Source of the DNA: Polytrichum commune
Lineage: Eukaryota; Streptophyta; Polytrichopsida; Polytrichales; Polytrichaceae
DNA length: 64,000 bases
Reading direction: 5' to 3'
Assembly (NCBI GenBank): GCA_950295325.1
Contig: OX485805.1
Span: 53,342,758-53,406,757, forward strand
A program made the translations under genes and the position numbers. Shown here in pieces: positions 11,868 through 22,870 of the stretch (its first letter is position 1; each line of letters begins with the position of its first letter). The notes below the pieces were generated by a model. That model did no database searches, was not told where the DNA came from, and saw only the letters and a program-made list of their open reading frames with translations.

Positions 11868-12659
11868 CTCACCCCCACCAAACGGAGTCGATGCCCTCAT
11901 CGACTATACTCGTAGTCGGCACACCAATTCTCAAGTTGCCATCCTCTATGGTGCGGCATTGTGTTTACCTTAGGGCGCGACCCCCACAATGCATCTTCAA
12001 ATTTGGCATAGTCCCAAAGGTGTCGTTCCTAGGTGGTCCGTTAGCGACCTTGGATCTCTCCTCCAAGGACCTAACCTACACTAGACCCACCTACTTTGGG
12101 ACTCACTTGGGTTGCCCCTCCTTTGGGGCCTCCCCCGTTAGGCTCCACTAGCCTAACGTGACACATCTAGGCGAGACCTCAACGCTTCCACTAAGTTGTC
12201 TCGGTTGCAACTCCGAGATGGCTTTCCATTGTTAAGCCACGCCTCGATCGCACGGGGGTGATGCCAAGTCCCGCCCGACTCGGTTCCCACTTTGCTCTTT
12301 CGAGACATGGGTTCATGACTCCCATGCGCCAACTTTCGTTAGCTCGCGGGTAGCACTTTTATGAGCACGCGCCATCACCTTGTCCCCGCCCGGACAAGCC
12401 CACAACTAAGAAGTTTCTTGGTTTTATCCAAGGCCCCTCCAAGCCATGGACCCAATTACTCGCCTTACCCAACCTAGTTTGGCATGTCTATTCCCCCTCT
12501 TCCATTAACCAAGCACAAGTACAAGACTAGGACCTCATCTCAGACTTTTCTCTTTGCACCACTAAAGTTTGGACTTTATTCCCTCAAGCCAAAGAACAAG
12601 TGCATGTTGTGGAGCAATTAACCTCGAAGCTATGTTTGCTACTAGAGTCTCTCCCCATT

Positions 12660-15163
12660 AAAGGAGATTGATGTCCTCATCAATGCCTACGCTTCTTTTT
12701 ATTGGAATGTCTAGCCTTAGTTTCTTCAAAGTGCTTCACCAATTCATTGGTGTTGACCATGTCTCTTGCCGCCACCCAAGCGGTTTCTTTCTCATGGTAT
12801 CCTCACCATTTCACCAAGTATTCCTTTGTACTTTTTCTTTCCTTTTCATTTGGGCTTCCTACACTTGAGGATGCCCTCTTACCTCATGTTCCAAATGACG
12901 TCCACAAGGCCGGGAGGTGGCCTAATCACTTGCTTGTGATCGGGCCACAAGGTCGGGAGGTGGCCTAATCACTTGCTTGTGATCGGGCCACAAGGTGTCG
13001 TCCTAAAATGACTTTCGTAATCAGACATGAAATGTCGGATGCACTTTGATCTCCGGCGGTAATTCCAACTTATACATGTCCTTGAACACTTGTTCCACAA
13101 TGGAAAACGAAGCTCCAATTTTGGACATGAACTTTTGAAGTAAGGCCTTTGGGCAAGGTGAAGTTGTCCACATTCAACAACACCTTATTGGCCCACCTCA
13201 TTCTCCACTTCGCGTCTTCCGGCATTGATTTGCACTCTGTAGCGCCTTCGGGCTTTCTCCACCAACAACTTGGTCATCTCCAAGACTTGTTTACCATCCT
13301 TGGCCAAGTCCTCACCATCTTGGTTGAACTCTAGTGTTGAATGTGCCCCCTCGAGAGCTAGGTTAATAGGTTGGAGCGCATCCACTCCATAAGCCACCAC
13401 CAAAGACCACCCCTTGGTAGCCAAGTGCGTGGCTACATTGCAATTACACTCCGCTCGACCCACATAGTCCGCCCAATCTCCTTGGTCCGCCCCCACCAAG
13501 TTCCTCAAGTATTGCTTCAAGACTCCATTCACACGCTCCGATTTCCCATTCATTTGGGAATGCAAGGTCGTGCTAAACCTTAGTTTCATTCCGACCTCCT
13601 TAGAGAAATGCATTGAAAATGCACTTGTGAACTTTGGATCTTGATCCCACACAATCACTTTTGGCAACCCGTGGTGCCTCAACCATCCTTTGACAAAAGG
13701 CTATGCGGTCTCCAACGCGGTGGCGGTTCCCACAATCGACACCGTGTGTGCCAACTTGGCAAACCGCTCTACCATCAACAAGATGGCATCATACCCATGT
13801 GACTCCGGCAAGCTTGTGATCAAGTCCATGCACATACCATGCCATGGCGCCGACGGGATAGGGAACGGTTGCAAGAAGCCGCCTTGCTTTTGGTAAGAGG
13901 CTCGGTTCACTTGGCAATTTGATTCAAACCTTCACAAAGTGGGCTATATCTTCCTTTATGCACCGCCAATGGTACCTCTTTGACACCATTCTATGGCGGC
14001 TTTTTCTTTCTCCTCTATGGCCGGCAATAGGACTATCATATTCCTCCTTCAAAACCGATAGCCTCAACTTGCCTTGTGGCACATATACCCGACTTTGTTT
14101 GCACTTGAACAATCCGTCCACCAACTAAACCTCTTTGAGCACCTTGCTCTTGCGAAGCTCACCTAAAAGCTTTTGTGCTTTGGGGTAGTTAATTTACCCC
14201 TCCCGTATCTTGCATCACAAGTTTCCTTTGCCGGCACACATTATCCACAAGGTTTGGATGGTTCTCATTGCTTGGAACTCTTCCCGTCTACTTCGCGCAT
14301 CCGGCACCACATTTCCACGGTCCGGTTTGTGGATCAAATCCACCTTCATAAGCGCCAAACTATCATGCCTCCGCAATGACTTGGCGTTCACTTACGCTTG
14401 TATGTCAAAATACTTTTAGGACACATTGTCCATGTAGACCTTTGCTTTGTGCGACCCCATATAATGTCGCCACATCTTCAAGCAATGCACTACAGCAAAG
14501 AAGTTCTTTGTCATGAGTTGGTTGTCTTCTTTGACAACCATCGAGCTTTATGCTCCCATATGCAATGGCCATCCATCTTACACATAATCCACCATTGGCA
14601 AAGGCACTCACCCCCGTATGCACCTCGAAAGGTTTGTCAAGCTCCGCGAACTTGAGCACGGGCGGCGAAGAGAACTTGGTGTTAAGCTCCCCAAAGACTC
14701 GTGACAAACATCATCCCACTCTTGGGATAGCCATTTCTTCCACAAGTCGCACAAGGTGGGACAACCATCGAGCTTCATACTCTCATATGCCATGGCCATC
14801 CATCTTGCCTCAACATCCGCCAATGGCAAAGTCACTCGCCCCTGTATGCACCTCAAAAGGTTTGTCAAACTCCGCGAACTTGAGCACGGGCGGCGAAGAG
14901 AACTTGCTCTCAAGCTTCTCAAAGACTTGGTGGCAAGGCTCATCCCACTCTTGGGATAGCCATTTCTTTCACAAGTCGCACAAGGTTTGACAACCTTTAA
15001 GCTTAATGCTCCCATATGCAATGGGCATCCATCTTGGATCAACATCCGCCAATGGTAAAGTTACTCGCCCCCGTATGCACCTCAAAAGGTTTGTCAAATT
15101 TTGCAAACTTGAGCACGGGCGGCAAAGAAAACTTGGTCTTAAGCTCCTTAAAGACTTGGTGGC
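12660..15163 (-). pseudogene. Chromodomain, integrase and RNase H array of minus-strand copy
   Basis: Read on the minus strand. The RNase H units at 14600-15163 are again tandem. The RNase H tail and integrase start lie at 13700-14420. The best integrase frame, 13682-13185, starts MRHHGLPKVIVWDQDPKF and has GKSERVNGVLKQYLRN with the catalytic Glu. The chromodomain region falls at 12700-12900. 12910-12990 holds a 47-bp tandem duplication around GGGAGGTGGCCTAATCACTT that is absent from the plus-strand copy. Frames are broken as in the other copies, so no functional polyprotein is predicted. Confidence 0.8.
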
Positions 15164-17296
15164 TGTCGCGCACCTCTCCATGAGGAGTGCCCGAAACACC
15201 ATGGGCACAAGGGGGACCCCGGAGTGACACCCGGGACTTGTGGCGCCGTTGGTGAGAAGGCCCAAGTGATCCTCGGGTGGGTGACGCCACACCACCTCAC
15301 CCATATAAGCCTCTAGGACTCTACGCGGGGCCCCTACCCCACCGTCAACCAACCTCTTGTCTCTCTACCAAGAGTTGGGGCCAACTGGACATTTTCCCTT
15401 AGCCGCTGGGCCTAGAAGCCCCCACAGCTTCAGACCATCATAACTTCCTTGTATGATGTCCGATCATAACAACCAACCACTCCATCCTCATCTACGATTC
15501 ACGTAGATGCCGATGGACTCCTCACTTGCCCCATTGGTGAGGAAGTTATGCCTGTTTGAACCTTGGCAGTCCCGGGAATCACTCCCAGGCACTGCTGTAC
15601 CAGGGCGCTGTCCCGGGACAGCGCCCCACTCAAATGGCCATAACTCCTAGCTCACACCTCCGATTGAGGTGTTCTTGAGCATTCTAGAATCACCACGCCA
15701 TGAGCTACGCATAGCTCATGGCCTTACCCTTGTGCCTCCTAGTCACCGTGGGTGGGAGGCGTTCCCAATTCCCGGGGCCCTCACCCACACTAGGATCACT
15801 TGGGCCCTCTCACCAACGGCGCCACAAGTCCCGGGTGCTACCCGCAAGCTAACGAGAGTTGGCGCATGGGAGTCATGAACCCATGTCTCGAAAGAGCAAA
15901 GTGGGAACCGAGTCGGGCGGGACTTGGCATCACCCCCGTGCGATCGAGGCGTGGCTTAACAATGGAAAGCCATCTCGGAGTTGCAACCGAGACAACTTAG
16001 TGGAAGCGTTGAGGTCTCGCCTAGATGTGTCACGTTAGGCTAGTGGAGCCTAACGGGGGAGGCCCCAAAGGAGGGGCAACCCAAGTGAGTCCCAAAGTAG
16101 GTGGGTCTAGTGTAGGTTAGGTCCTTGGAGGAGAGATCCAAGGTCGCTAACGGACCACCTAGGAACGACACCTTTGGGACTATGCCAAATTTGAAGATGC
16201 ATTGTGGGGGTCGCGCCCTAAGGTAAACACAATGCCGCACCATAGAGGATGGCAACTTGAGAATTGGTGTGCCGACTACGAGTATAGTCGATGAGGGCAT
16301 CGACTCCGTTTGGTGGGGGTGAGTGTCGCGCACCTCTCCATGAGGAGTGGCCGAAACACCATGGGCACAAGGGGGACCCCGGAGTGACACCCGGGACTTG
16401 TGGCGCCGTTGGTGAGAGGGCCCAAGTGATCCTAGTGTGGGTGAGGGCCCCGGGCGTTGGGAACACCTCCCACCCACGGTGACTAGGAGGCACGAGGGTA
16501 AGGCCATGAGCTATGCGTAGCTCATGGCGTGGTGATTCTAGAATGCTCAAGAACACCTGAATCGGAGGTGTGAGCTAGGAGTTATGGCCATTTGAGTGGG
16601 GCGCTGTCCCCGGACAGCGCCCTGGTACAGCAGTGCCTGGGAGTGATTCCCGGGACTGCCAAGGTTCAAACAGGCATAACTTCCTCACCAATGGGGCAAG
16701 TGAGGAGTCCATCGGCATCTACGTGAATCGTAGATGAGGATGGAGTGGTTGGTTGTTATGATCGGACATCATACAAGGAAGTTATGATGGTCTTAAGCTG
16801 CTAGTGGGTTCTAGGCCCAGCAGCTAAAGGAAAATGTCCACTTGGCCCCAACTCTTGGTAGAGAGACAAGAGGTTGGTTGACGGTGGGGTAGGGGCCCCG
16901 CGTAGAGTCCTAGAGGCTTATATGGGTGAGGTGGTGTGGCCTCACCCACCCGAGGCCGAACGGCACGGCCTCAATGGGCTTTGGCCTATTGTGAGGCCAT
17001 AGTTGCCTAGTATGGTTCGGGTTGTTGTAGTGTTGCTCCGGCAACGCGATGATCAACATAGGATTGGACTTCCATGGATGGAAGTCCACATTGGGGAAAT
17101 GGGTTACCGATTAAGGGGTGAGTCCCGAAAGCAAAATAGGAGGGTTGGTTCCCTCCTATGAACTATTGGTCCGGGGTAAGAGGAGCTATCCATTAGCATG
17201 GCGGAATGCGAATGGTTAGCGACTCGTAACCTTTGCTAGAATTGAAAATTGGCAAGATGGTCAAGGGGGGGTGGGGGGCTAGCAAGGGTTGCGACA
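15164..17296 (+). mobile_element. Nested rearranged family G element with an inverted LTR block
   Basis: The 5-bp duplication GTGGC lies at both ends (15159-15163 and 17297-17301), so the whole 2.1-kb unit integrated as one piece. Its 5' end is the first 110 bp of a plus-strand LTR (15164-15273). The sequence then switches to reverse-complement LTR (to about 15838), then to plus-strand 3' internal sequence (15837-16323), then a full 973-bp 3' LTR (16324-17296). Both junctions show short overlaps (CCT near 15271-15273, GTG near 15836-15838). It has no gag or pol. Inference: the rearrangement arose by template switching during reverse transcription before integration. Confidence 0.88.
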
Positions 17297-17301
17297 GTGG
17301 C

Positions 17302-19237
17302 AAAGCTCATCCCACTTTTGGGATAGCCATTTCTTGCATAAGTTGGACAAGGTCGGACAACCATCGAGCTTCATGCTCTTATATGCAATGGCCATCTATT
17401 TTGCCTCAACATCCGCCAATGCTAATGTCACTCGCCCCCGTATGCACCTCAAAAGGTTTGTCAAAGTCCGCGAACTTAAGCACGGGCGGCGAAGAGAACT
17501 TGTTTTTGAGCCCCCCAAAGGCTTGGTGACAAGGCTCATCCCACTCTTGGGATAGCCATTTTCCTCAATAAATTGAACAAGGTCCTAACAACCTTAGAAA
17601 ACTCTCGAATGAAGTTGTGGTACTAATTGGGTAGGCCAACAAATGACCTAAGCCCTTTTGAATCAAGGGCCAATTCTCCTTTTGGATTGCCTTGACATTC
17701 TTCATGTTTGTCCACCAACTTCATTTATCACCACATACCTCAAGAACTCAATTTCTTCTTGAGCAAAGTTGCAATTCACTTCTTGGCGGTAATTATTTTT
17801 TTTGGGCAACACATTGGTGAATACATCCTTGTATTTCACCAACATCACACCAATGTTGTTTGGGGGAGGCCCATCTTTCCTAGCCTCCCCATACGTTCCT
17901 TGGAGTTGCTCCAATTGAACCACGACCATTATGTTTTTTTTTTTTTTTTTTAATTCGGTCCATTAAGACCAAATTCAACTTAGGTCCTCCTACCATAGGA
18001 GTCATTGTTAATTTGAACTTCAATTCTTTGCCATTATGACACATCATAATGCACGGCAAGCACACCGGCTTGCACCTCACATCTATCATGTGAGTTTCAA
18101 AGAAGGCGGCCTTCACAATGACATGCATTTTATCTATTTCACTTGGTGTGAAATTTTGACAAAAATCCAATGTCCCACATTGAAAGGTTACATGCATCGC
18201 GGCCTCCTTTGTCTCATGCGGTTTGCCCTTTCCAAACCGCACCTTGGTGGGCTTGCCCGCTCTACCAATCGGCAAGCCCCAACTCCCTTATGAGTTTTGG
18301 GCTCAAGAAGGCATGGCTTGCCTCTTTGTCAACCCATTAGACGTTTGTCCCATTCATTTGAGCCTCAAGATATAAAATAGTTGGGCTTGGCTTAAGGCTA
18401 CTAGCCTTGGCCACAAAACCATCGTCTAACATTTGGTCCTCGGCAACACCATGAGTTTGGCTTGGTCCGCAAGGCCAACTTTTAACACTCCGTCCGTGGC
18501 ACAAATATGATCTAGTTTGGTACCACATGACCACCTTCTCACATTTCGTCCACGGCACGAGCTAGCATGATTTGCCTTGGTATAATGGGCCAAACTACTT
18601 GCGCTCATTTCCTTGGGGCCTCTTTCGGCTAAAACCACTTTGTGGTGATGTGCCGTCCAACTTCTTCTTAGGAACATCTGCTTCAATGCTCTTCAAATCT
18701 TTATGATTCGCACTACGTCCTCAAGATGCTTTGGGGTCTTGAACATGGTTTTCACCACCCGCCTTTGAAACCCACCTAAAACGATGCATTTCTTAGAAAA
18801 CTCGTCCATCCTAGATGTACCATTCATTTGGGTGTGAAATTCGCACATATACGCCTTAAGAGACCCCGCGTGCCTCATGTGCCCCAAGTTCATTTCAACA
18901 TCACCACCTTCTAAGCATTTCGAATTGGAATTTCAATCCAACATTAAAGCCCTCCAAGGTTTTGGGTGCATTCGGTATTCTAGCCCCTGAATACTTTTCG
19001 AGGTTTGTGGGAGCCTTTTCAAAGCACTCCTCCATTTTCCTCACCGAATCCACCCTCATGCCCACCATTGTCATTAGAACCAATGGTATGGTCAAATTCC
19101 ATTTACACATGATCTTTGTTCCAATTTGAGCCTCACAACCTTTTGGAAACCCCAGGTTACCATCATAACCCACTTATATGATAGCCATGCTTCCCTCAAA
19201 GAGCTAGCTCAAATATTGGAACCGTGCTCTGATACCA
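17302..19237 (-). pseudogene. Gag, protease and RT remnant of minus-strand family G copy
   Basis: On the minus strand: primer site reverse complement at 19226-19237, gag at 19173-18340 (GSLKAYMCEFHTQMNG; CIVLGGFQRRVV), protease-like at 18275-17900 (CGTLDFCQNFTPSEID; FETHMIDVR), and the RT start joined directly to the RT C-terminal segment near 17780 (YKDVFTNVLPKK, then EVNCNFAQEEIEFLRYV) with the YxDD core missing. The first RNase H unit is at 17560-17302. An 18-base T run at about 17935-17952 further breaks the protease/RT junction. Confidence 0.8.
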
Positions 19238-19239
19238 AG

Positions 19240-20211
19240 TGTCGCAACCCTTGCTAGGTCCCTTAATAATCTTGCCAATTTTCGTTTCTAGCAAAGGTTA
19301 CGAGCGCTAACCCTTCGCATTCCGCCATGCTAATGGTTAGCTCCTCTAACCCCGGACCAATAGTTCATAGGAGGGAACCAACCCTCCTACTTTGCTTTTG
19401 GGACTCACCCCTTAATCGGTAACCCATTTCCCCAATGTGGACTTCCATCCATGGAAGTCCAATCCTATGTTGATCATCGCGTTGCCGGAGCAACACTACA
19501 ACAACCCGAACCATACTAGGCAACTATGGCCTCACAATGGGCCAATGCCCATGGAGGCCGTGCCGTTCGGCCTCGGGTGGGTGAGGCCACACCACCTCAC
19601 CCATATAAGCCTCTAGGACTTCACGCGGGGCCCCTACCCCACCGTCAACCAACCTCTTGTCTCTCTACCAAGAGTTGGGGCCAACTGGACATTTTCCTTT
19701 AGCTGCTGGGCCTAGAACCCCCCAGCAGCTTCAGACCATCATAACTTCCTTGTATGATGTCTGATCATAACAACCAACCACTCCATCTTCATCTACGCTT
19801 CACGTAGATGCCGATGGACTCCTCACTTGCTCCATTCGGGCAAGTATTGAGGAAGTTATGCCTGTTTGAACCTTGGCAGTCCCGGGAATCACTCCCAGGC
19901 ACTGCTGTACCAGGGCGCTGTCCCGGGACAGCGCCCCACTCAAATGGCCATAACTCCTAGCTCACACCTCCGATTGAGGTGTTCTTGAGCTTTCTAGAAT
20001 CACCACGCCATGAGCTACGCATAACTCATGGCCTTACCCTTGTGCCTCCTAGTCTTCGTGGGTGGGAGGCGTTCCCAACGCCCGGGGCCCTGACCCACAC
20101 TAGGATCACTTGGGCCCTCTCACCAACGGCGCCACAAGTCCCGGGTGTCACTATGGGGTCCCCCTTGTGCCCATGGTGTTTCGGGCACTCCTCATGGAGA
20201 GGTGCGCGACA
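19240..20211 (-). repeat. 5' LTR of minus-strand family G copy
   Basis: 972 bp in reverse orientation, TGTCGCAACCC at 19240 to GTGCGCGACA at 20211. It is adjacent to ATCTCAATC, which continues an exon of the ParB-methyltransferase copy 1. Confidence 0.93.
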
Positions 20212-21186
20212 ATCTCAATCTTTTGAGAATGGTGGGCGCTATAATGCCTAGTAACCTGAAACAAATGACATCAAAATAGAAGGCGTAGTAAATTTGATAA
20301 TTACTCATGTAATGAATGCGAGCAATACCGAAGGTATAATTTTGAAGGTGGTGACAAGGAAATTACCTTCTCCAGGAACTCTTTTCCAAGGGCCGGATTT
20401 GCGATCGATTGTTGCATGTTAAACTTATGCCCAAGTTCCTCAGTCGTCTTCTTTATCACAGCGTCCAATACTTCATTCAACCCCTTCCCTGACTGCTCCT
20501 CTGGAGGGACTTCCTCCTTGTAGATCTGGGTTGCCTCATCTACCGCATTGGCTATCTCTTGCTGAACATATATTCTCAATTGTTAGATCATGACTATAAG
20601 TAATGAATGCGAAGTAGGAGGTTGAGGAATTTGGAGTGACTTACATTGAAAATGAAGGACACCATAAGATCCTGGGTCAACGGGTACCAAGGGCACTTGG
20701 GGCCTCTGCTCTTGCACGCTTGGTATTGCTCCTCGGTCAATAATGGCTGGTAGTAGCTAAGATCATACGAACCGTATTTTTGAATGCGGTGTAGAGTGTG
20801 TACAAGGCTAGTTTTAACGTGCGCGGTCTGGTTAGCCCTGTTGCGGTTGAGACAAATGCCATTAGATGCAAATCAAAAAATGGAGGAAAAAACGATTAGA
20901 AAAAATATCATACTTACTTGTTGATGTCGTGCATTGCGTTAAGGACATCCCCATGCCCACCCGTTGTGTCGAGGACGACACATTCTAGACAACCATGCTT
21001 CTCGTACCAGAGTGCATCGTCCTTGTGATCTGATTCAATACACTCTTTTCACGCAAGCAAGCGATGGTTACCATCGTACACAAAGAACATATATCCACTG
21101 AGGCTCATCAAGTCCTTATCCGCGCGCAAAAGAGACTCAAACTTATCATTTTCTGCATTCCATAGCTCTCCCCATTCACGCATGTC

Positions 21187-22741
21187 CAGGGTTGTCTATC
21201 GCGACGTCATGACGGTGTCGTGCCGTCATGTGGCGTCCTATGTGGCAGAAAACGCCGACGTGGTCGTGGATATGCCTAGCGCCAGGTAAATCATTTTGCC
21301 ATTTTGTTTACCATTTTGTTAAAATCAAAGTAGTAAAAAACGACTAAGGAGGGTGTGGGGCGGACGGGGGACGAGGGTGGGGCGGACGGGGGTGGGGGGG
21401 AACGGAGCGGACGGGGTCGGGAACGGGGGCGGGAACGGAGCGGACGGGGGGGGAACGGAGCGGACGGAGTGGGGAACGGGGGCGGACGGGGGGAACGGGA
21501 GCGGACGGAGGGGGGGAAAATTTTTTTTAAAAAAAATGGGGCGGACGGGGAAGGGGGGGAAAAAAAAAAAAAAAAAAAAAAACCTGGGGCGGACGGGGGA
21601 GCGGACGGAGGGGCGGACGGGGCGCGGACAGGGGGGAACGGGGCGCGGACGGGGTCGGGAACGCGCCCTGGTGCAGCAGTGCCTGGGAGTGATTCCCGGG
21701 ACTGCCAAGGTTCAAACAGGCATAACGTCCTCAATACTTGTCCGAATGGGGCAAGTGAGGAGTCCATCGGCATCTACGTGAAGCGTAGATGAAGATGAAG
21801 TGGTTGGTTATTATGATCAGACATCATACAAGGAAGTTATGATGGTCTGAAGCTGCTAGGGGGTTCTAGGCCCAACAGCTAAAGGAAAATGTCCACTTGG
21901 CCCCAACTCTTGGTAGAGAGACAAGAGGTTGGTTGACGGTGGGGTAGGGGCCCCGCGTGAAGTCCTAGAGGCTTATATGGGTGAGGTGGTGTGGCCTCAC
22001 CCACCCGAGGCCGAACGGCACGGCCTCCATTGGCATTGGCCTAATGTGAGGCCATAGTTGCCTAGTATGGTTCGGGTTGTTGTAGTGTTGCTCCGGCAAC
22101 GCGATGATCAACATAAGATTGGACTTCCATGGATGGAAGTCCACATCTAAGGATTGGTTACCGATTAAAGGGGTTGGTTACCGATTGAAGGGGTGAGTCC
22201 CGAAAGCAAAGTAGGAGGGTTGGTTCCCCTCCTATGAACTATAAGGTCCGGGGTGAGAGGAGCTAACCATTAGCATGGCGGTATGCGAATGGTTAGCGCT
22301 CGTAACCTTTGCTAGGAAATGAAAATTGGCAAGATGGTCAAGGGGGGGCTAGCAAGGGTTGCGACACGGACGGGGGAGCGGACGGAGGGGCGGACGGGGG
22401 GGAACGGGCGCGGACGGGGGGGAACGGGGCGTACGGGGTTGGGAACGGAGCGGACGGGGTCGGGAACAGGGGGGGTCGGGAACAGGGGCGGACGGGGGGG
22501 CGGACGGGCTCTAGTAAATTTTTCCCCACTTTACCTTTACTTTGCTGACATGTCATCACACGTGGACATTGTAAATCCTACGTGTCTGAATTGGGTTAAT
22601 GTAATTACACAAAAAAGTCGGTAAAATACAAGTCCGTCAGGATAAAGACAGCATCCGGCATAATGTCGTGACGGATACGTGTCGTGACGGCACGACATTA
22701 TGCCGGGATTACCCTCCGTCACGACACAATAGACAACCCTG
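21187..22741 (-). mobile_element. Non-autonomous hAT-like element 1, inserted in ParB-methyltransferase copy 1
   Basis: Ends are CAGGGTTGTCTATC at 21187 and GATAG-type ATAGACAACCCTG at 22741, flanked by a perfect 8-bp duplication CGCATGTC (21179-21186 and 22742-22749). Terminal CAGGG and an 8-bp duplication are typical of the hAT superfamily. The subterminal 100 bp at both ends is dense in CCGTCACGAC/GTCGTGACGG copies, which could be transposase-binding repeats. There is no transposase frame. The centre is a GC-rich array built on GGACGGGG (21350-21662 and 22367-22510), split by a family G LTR fragment. Orientation is opposite to element 2, judged by the two distinguishable ends. Confidence 0.88.
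21663..22366 (+). repeat. Truncated family G LTR inside hAT-like element 1
   Basis: Matches the LTR from GCGCCCTGG to the terminal TTGCGACA; the first 270 or so bases are missing and are replaced by the GC array. It carries a private 21-bp tandem duplication near 22150-22190 (GGTTGGTTACCGATT repeated). Presumably it inserted into the array and later lost its left part. Confidence 0.85.
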
Positions 22742-22870
22742 CGCATGTCTTTCGCAGAAATGAATCGATTCTTTCCAGACTCATTTGTAGTAGTGTGAAG
22801 GGTATATTTGATTCTTGTATCAAATAACGTTTGTATTAGTATTAGTTGTGGGATTTAGATGGTAATATGT

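Larger units (their letters stand above)
11656..20211 (-). mobile_element. Minus-strand family G copy with truncated 3' LTR and a nested insertion
   Basis: On the minus strand it runs from the 5' LTR (20211 to 19240) through primer site, gag, protease, RT remnant, RNase H array, integrase, chromodomain and polypurine tract to an LTR piece of 212 bp at 11867-11656, where it stops abruptly. A second element is inserted at 15164-17296. The 5' LTR boundary at 20211/20212 lies inside an exon of the ParB-methyltransferase copy 1, so the element disrupted that gene. No target duplication can be checked because the left end is lost. Confidence 0.9.
20212..22870 (-). pseudogene. ParB-like/N6-methyltransferase fusion gene, copy 1 (5' half, interrupted)
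   Basis: On the minus strand, after skipping the hAT-like insertion (21187-22741), the frame from about 22850 reads TTTNESGKNRF, then WGELWNAEND, FFVYDGNHRLLA, a stop where copies 2 and 3 have Trp, then CVVLDTTGGHGDVLNAMHD. GT-AG introns follow at the same places as in copies 2 and 3. The next exons (about 20870-20645 and 20579-20367) read HVKTSLVHTLHRIQKYGSYD and QEIANAVDEATQIYKEE. A last exon (VTRHYSAHH) is cut by the LTR at 20211, so the methyltransferase half is absent. DGNHR matches the G-x-H-R core of ParB/Srx folds. Non-functional: nonsense codon, hAT insertion and truncation. The ParB assignment is by motif only. Confidence 0.75.

Noticed and set aside
21291-21792. Long Pro/Arg- and Gly-rich frames here and at 62257-62880
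   Set aside because: They follow the GC minisatellite of the hAT-like elements and are open in several frames on both strands; purely compositional.
22784-22797. CACTACTACAAA on the minus strand as a second CACTA terminus
   Set aside because: The bases are part of the ParB-methyltransferase copy 1 exon (TTTNESG), aligned with copies 2 and 3 on both sides, so the match is chance.
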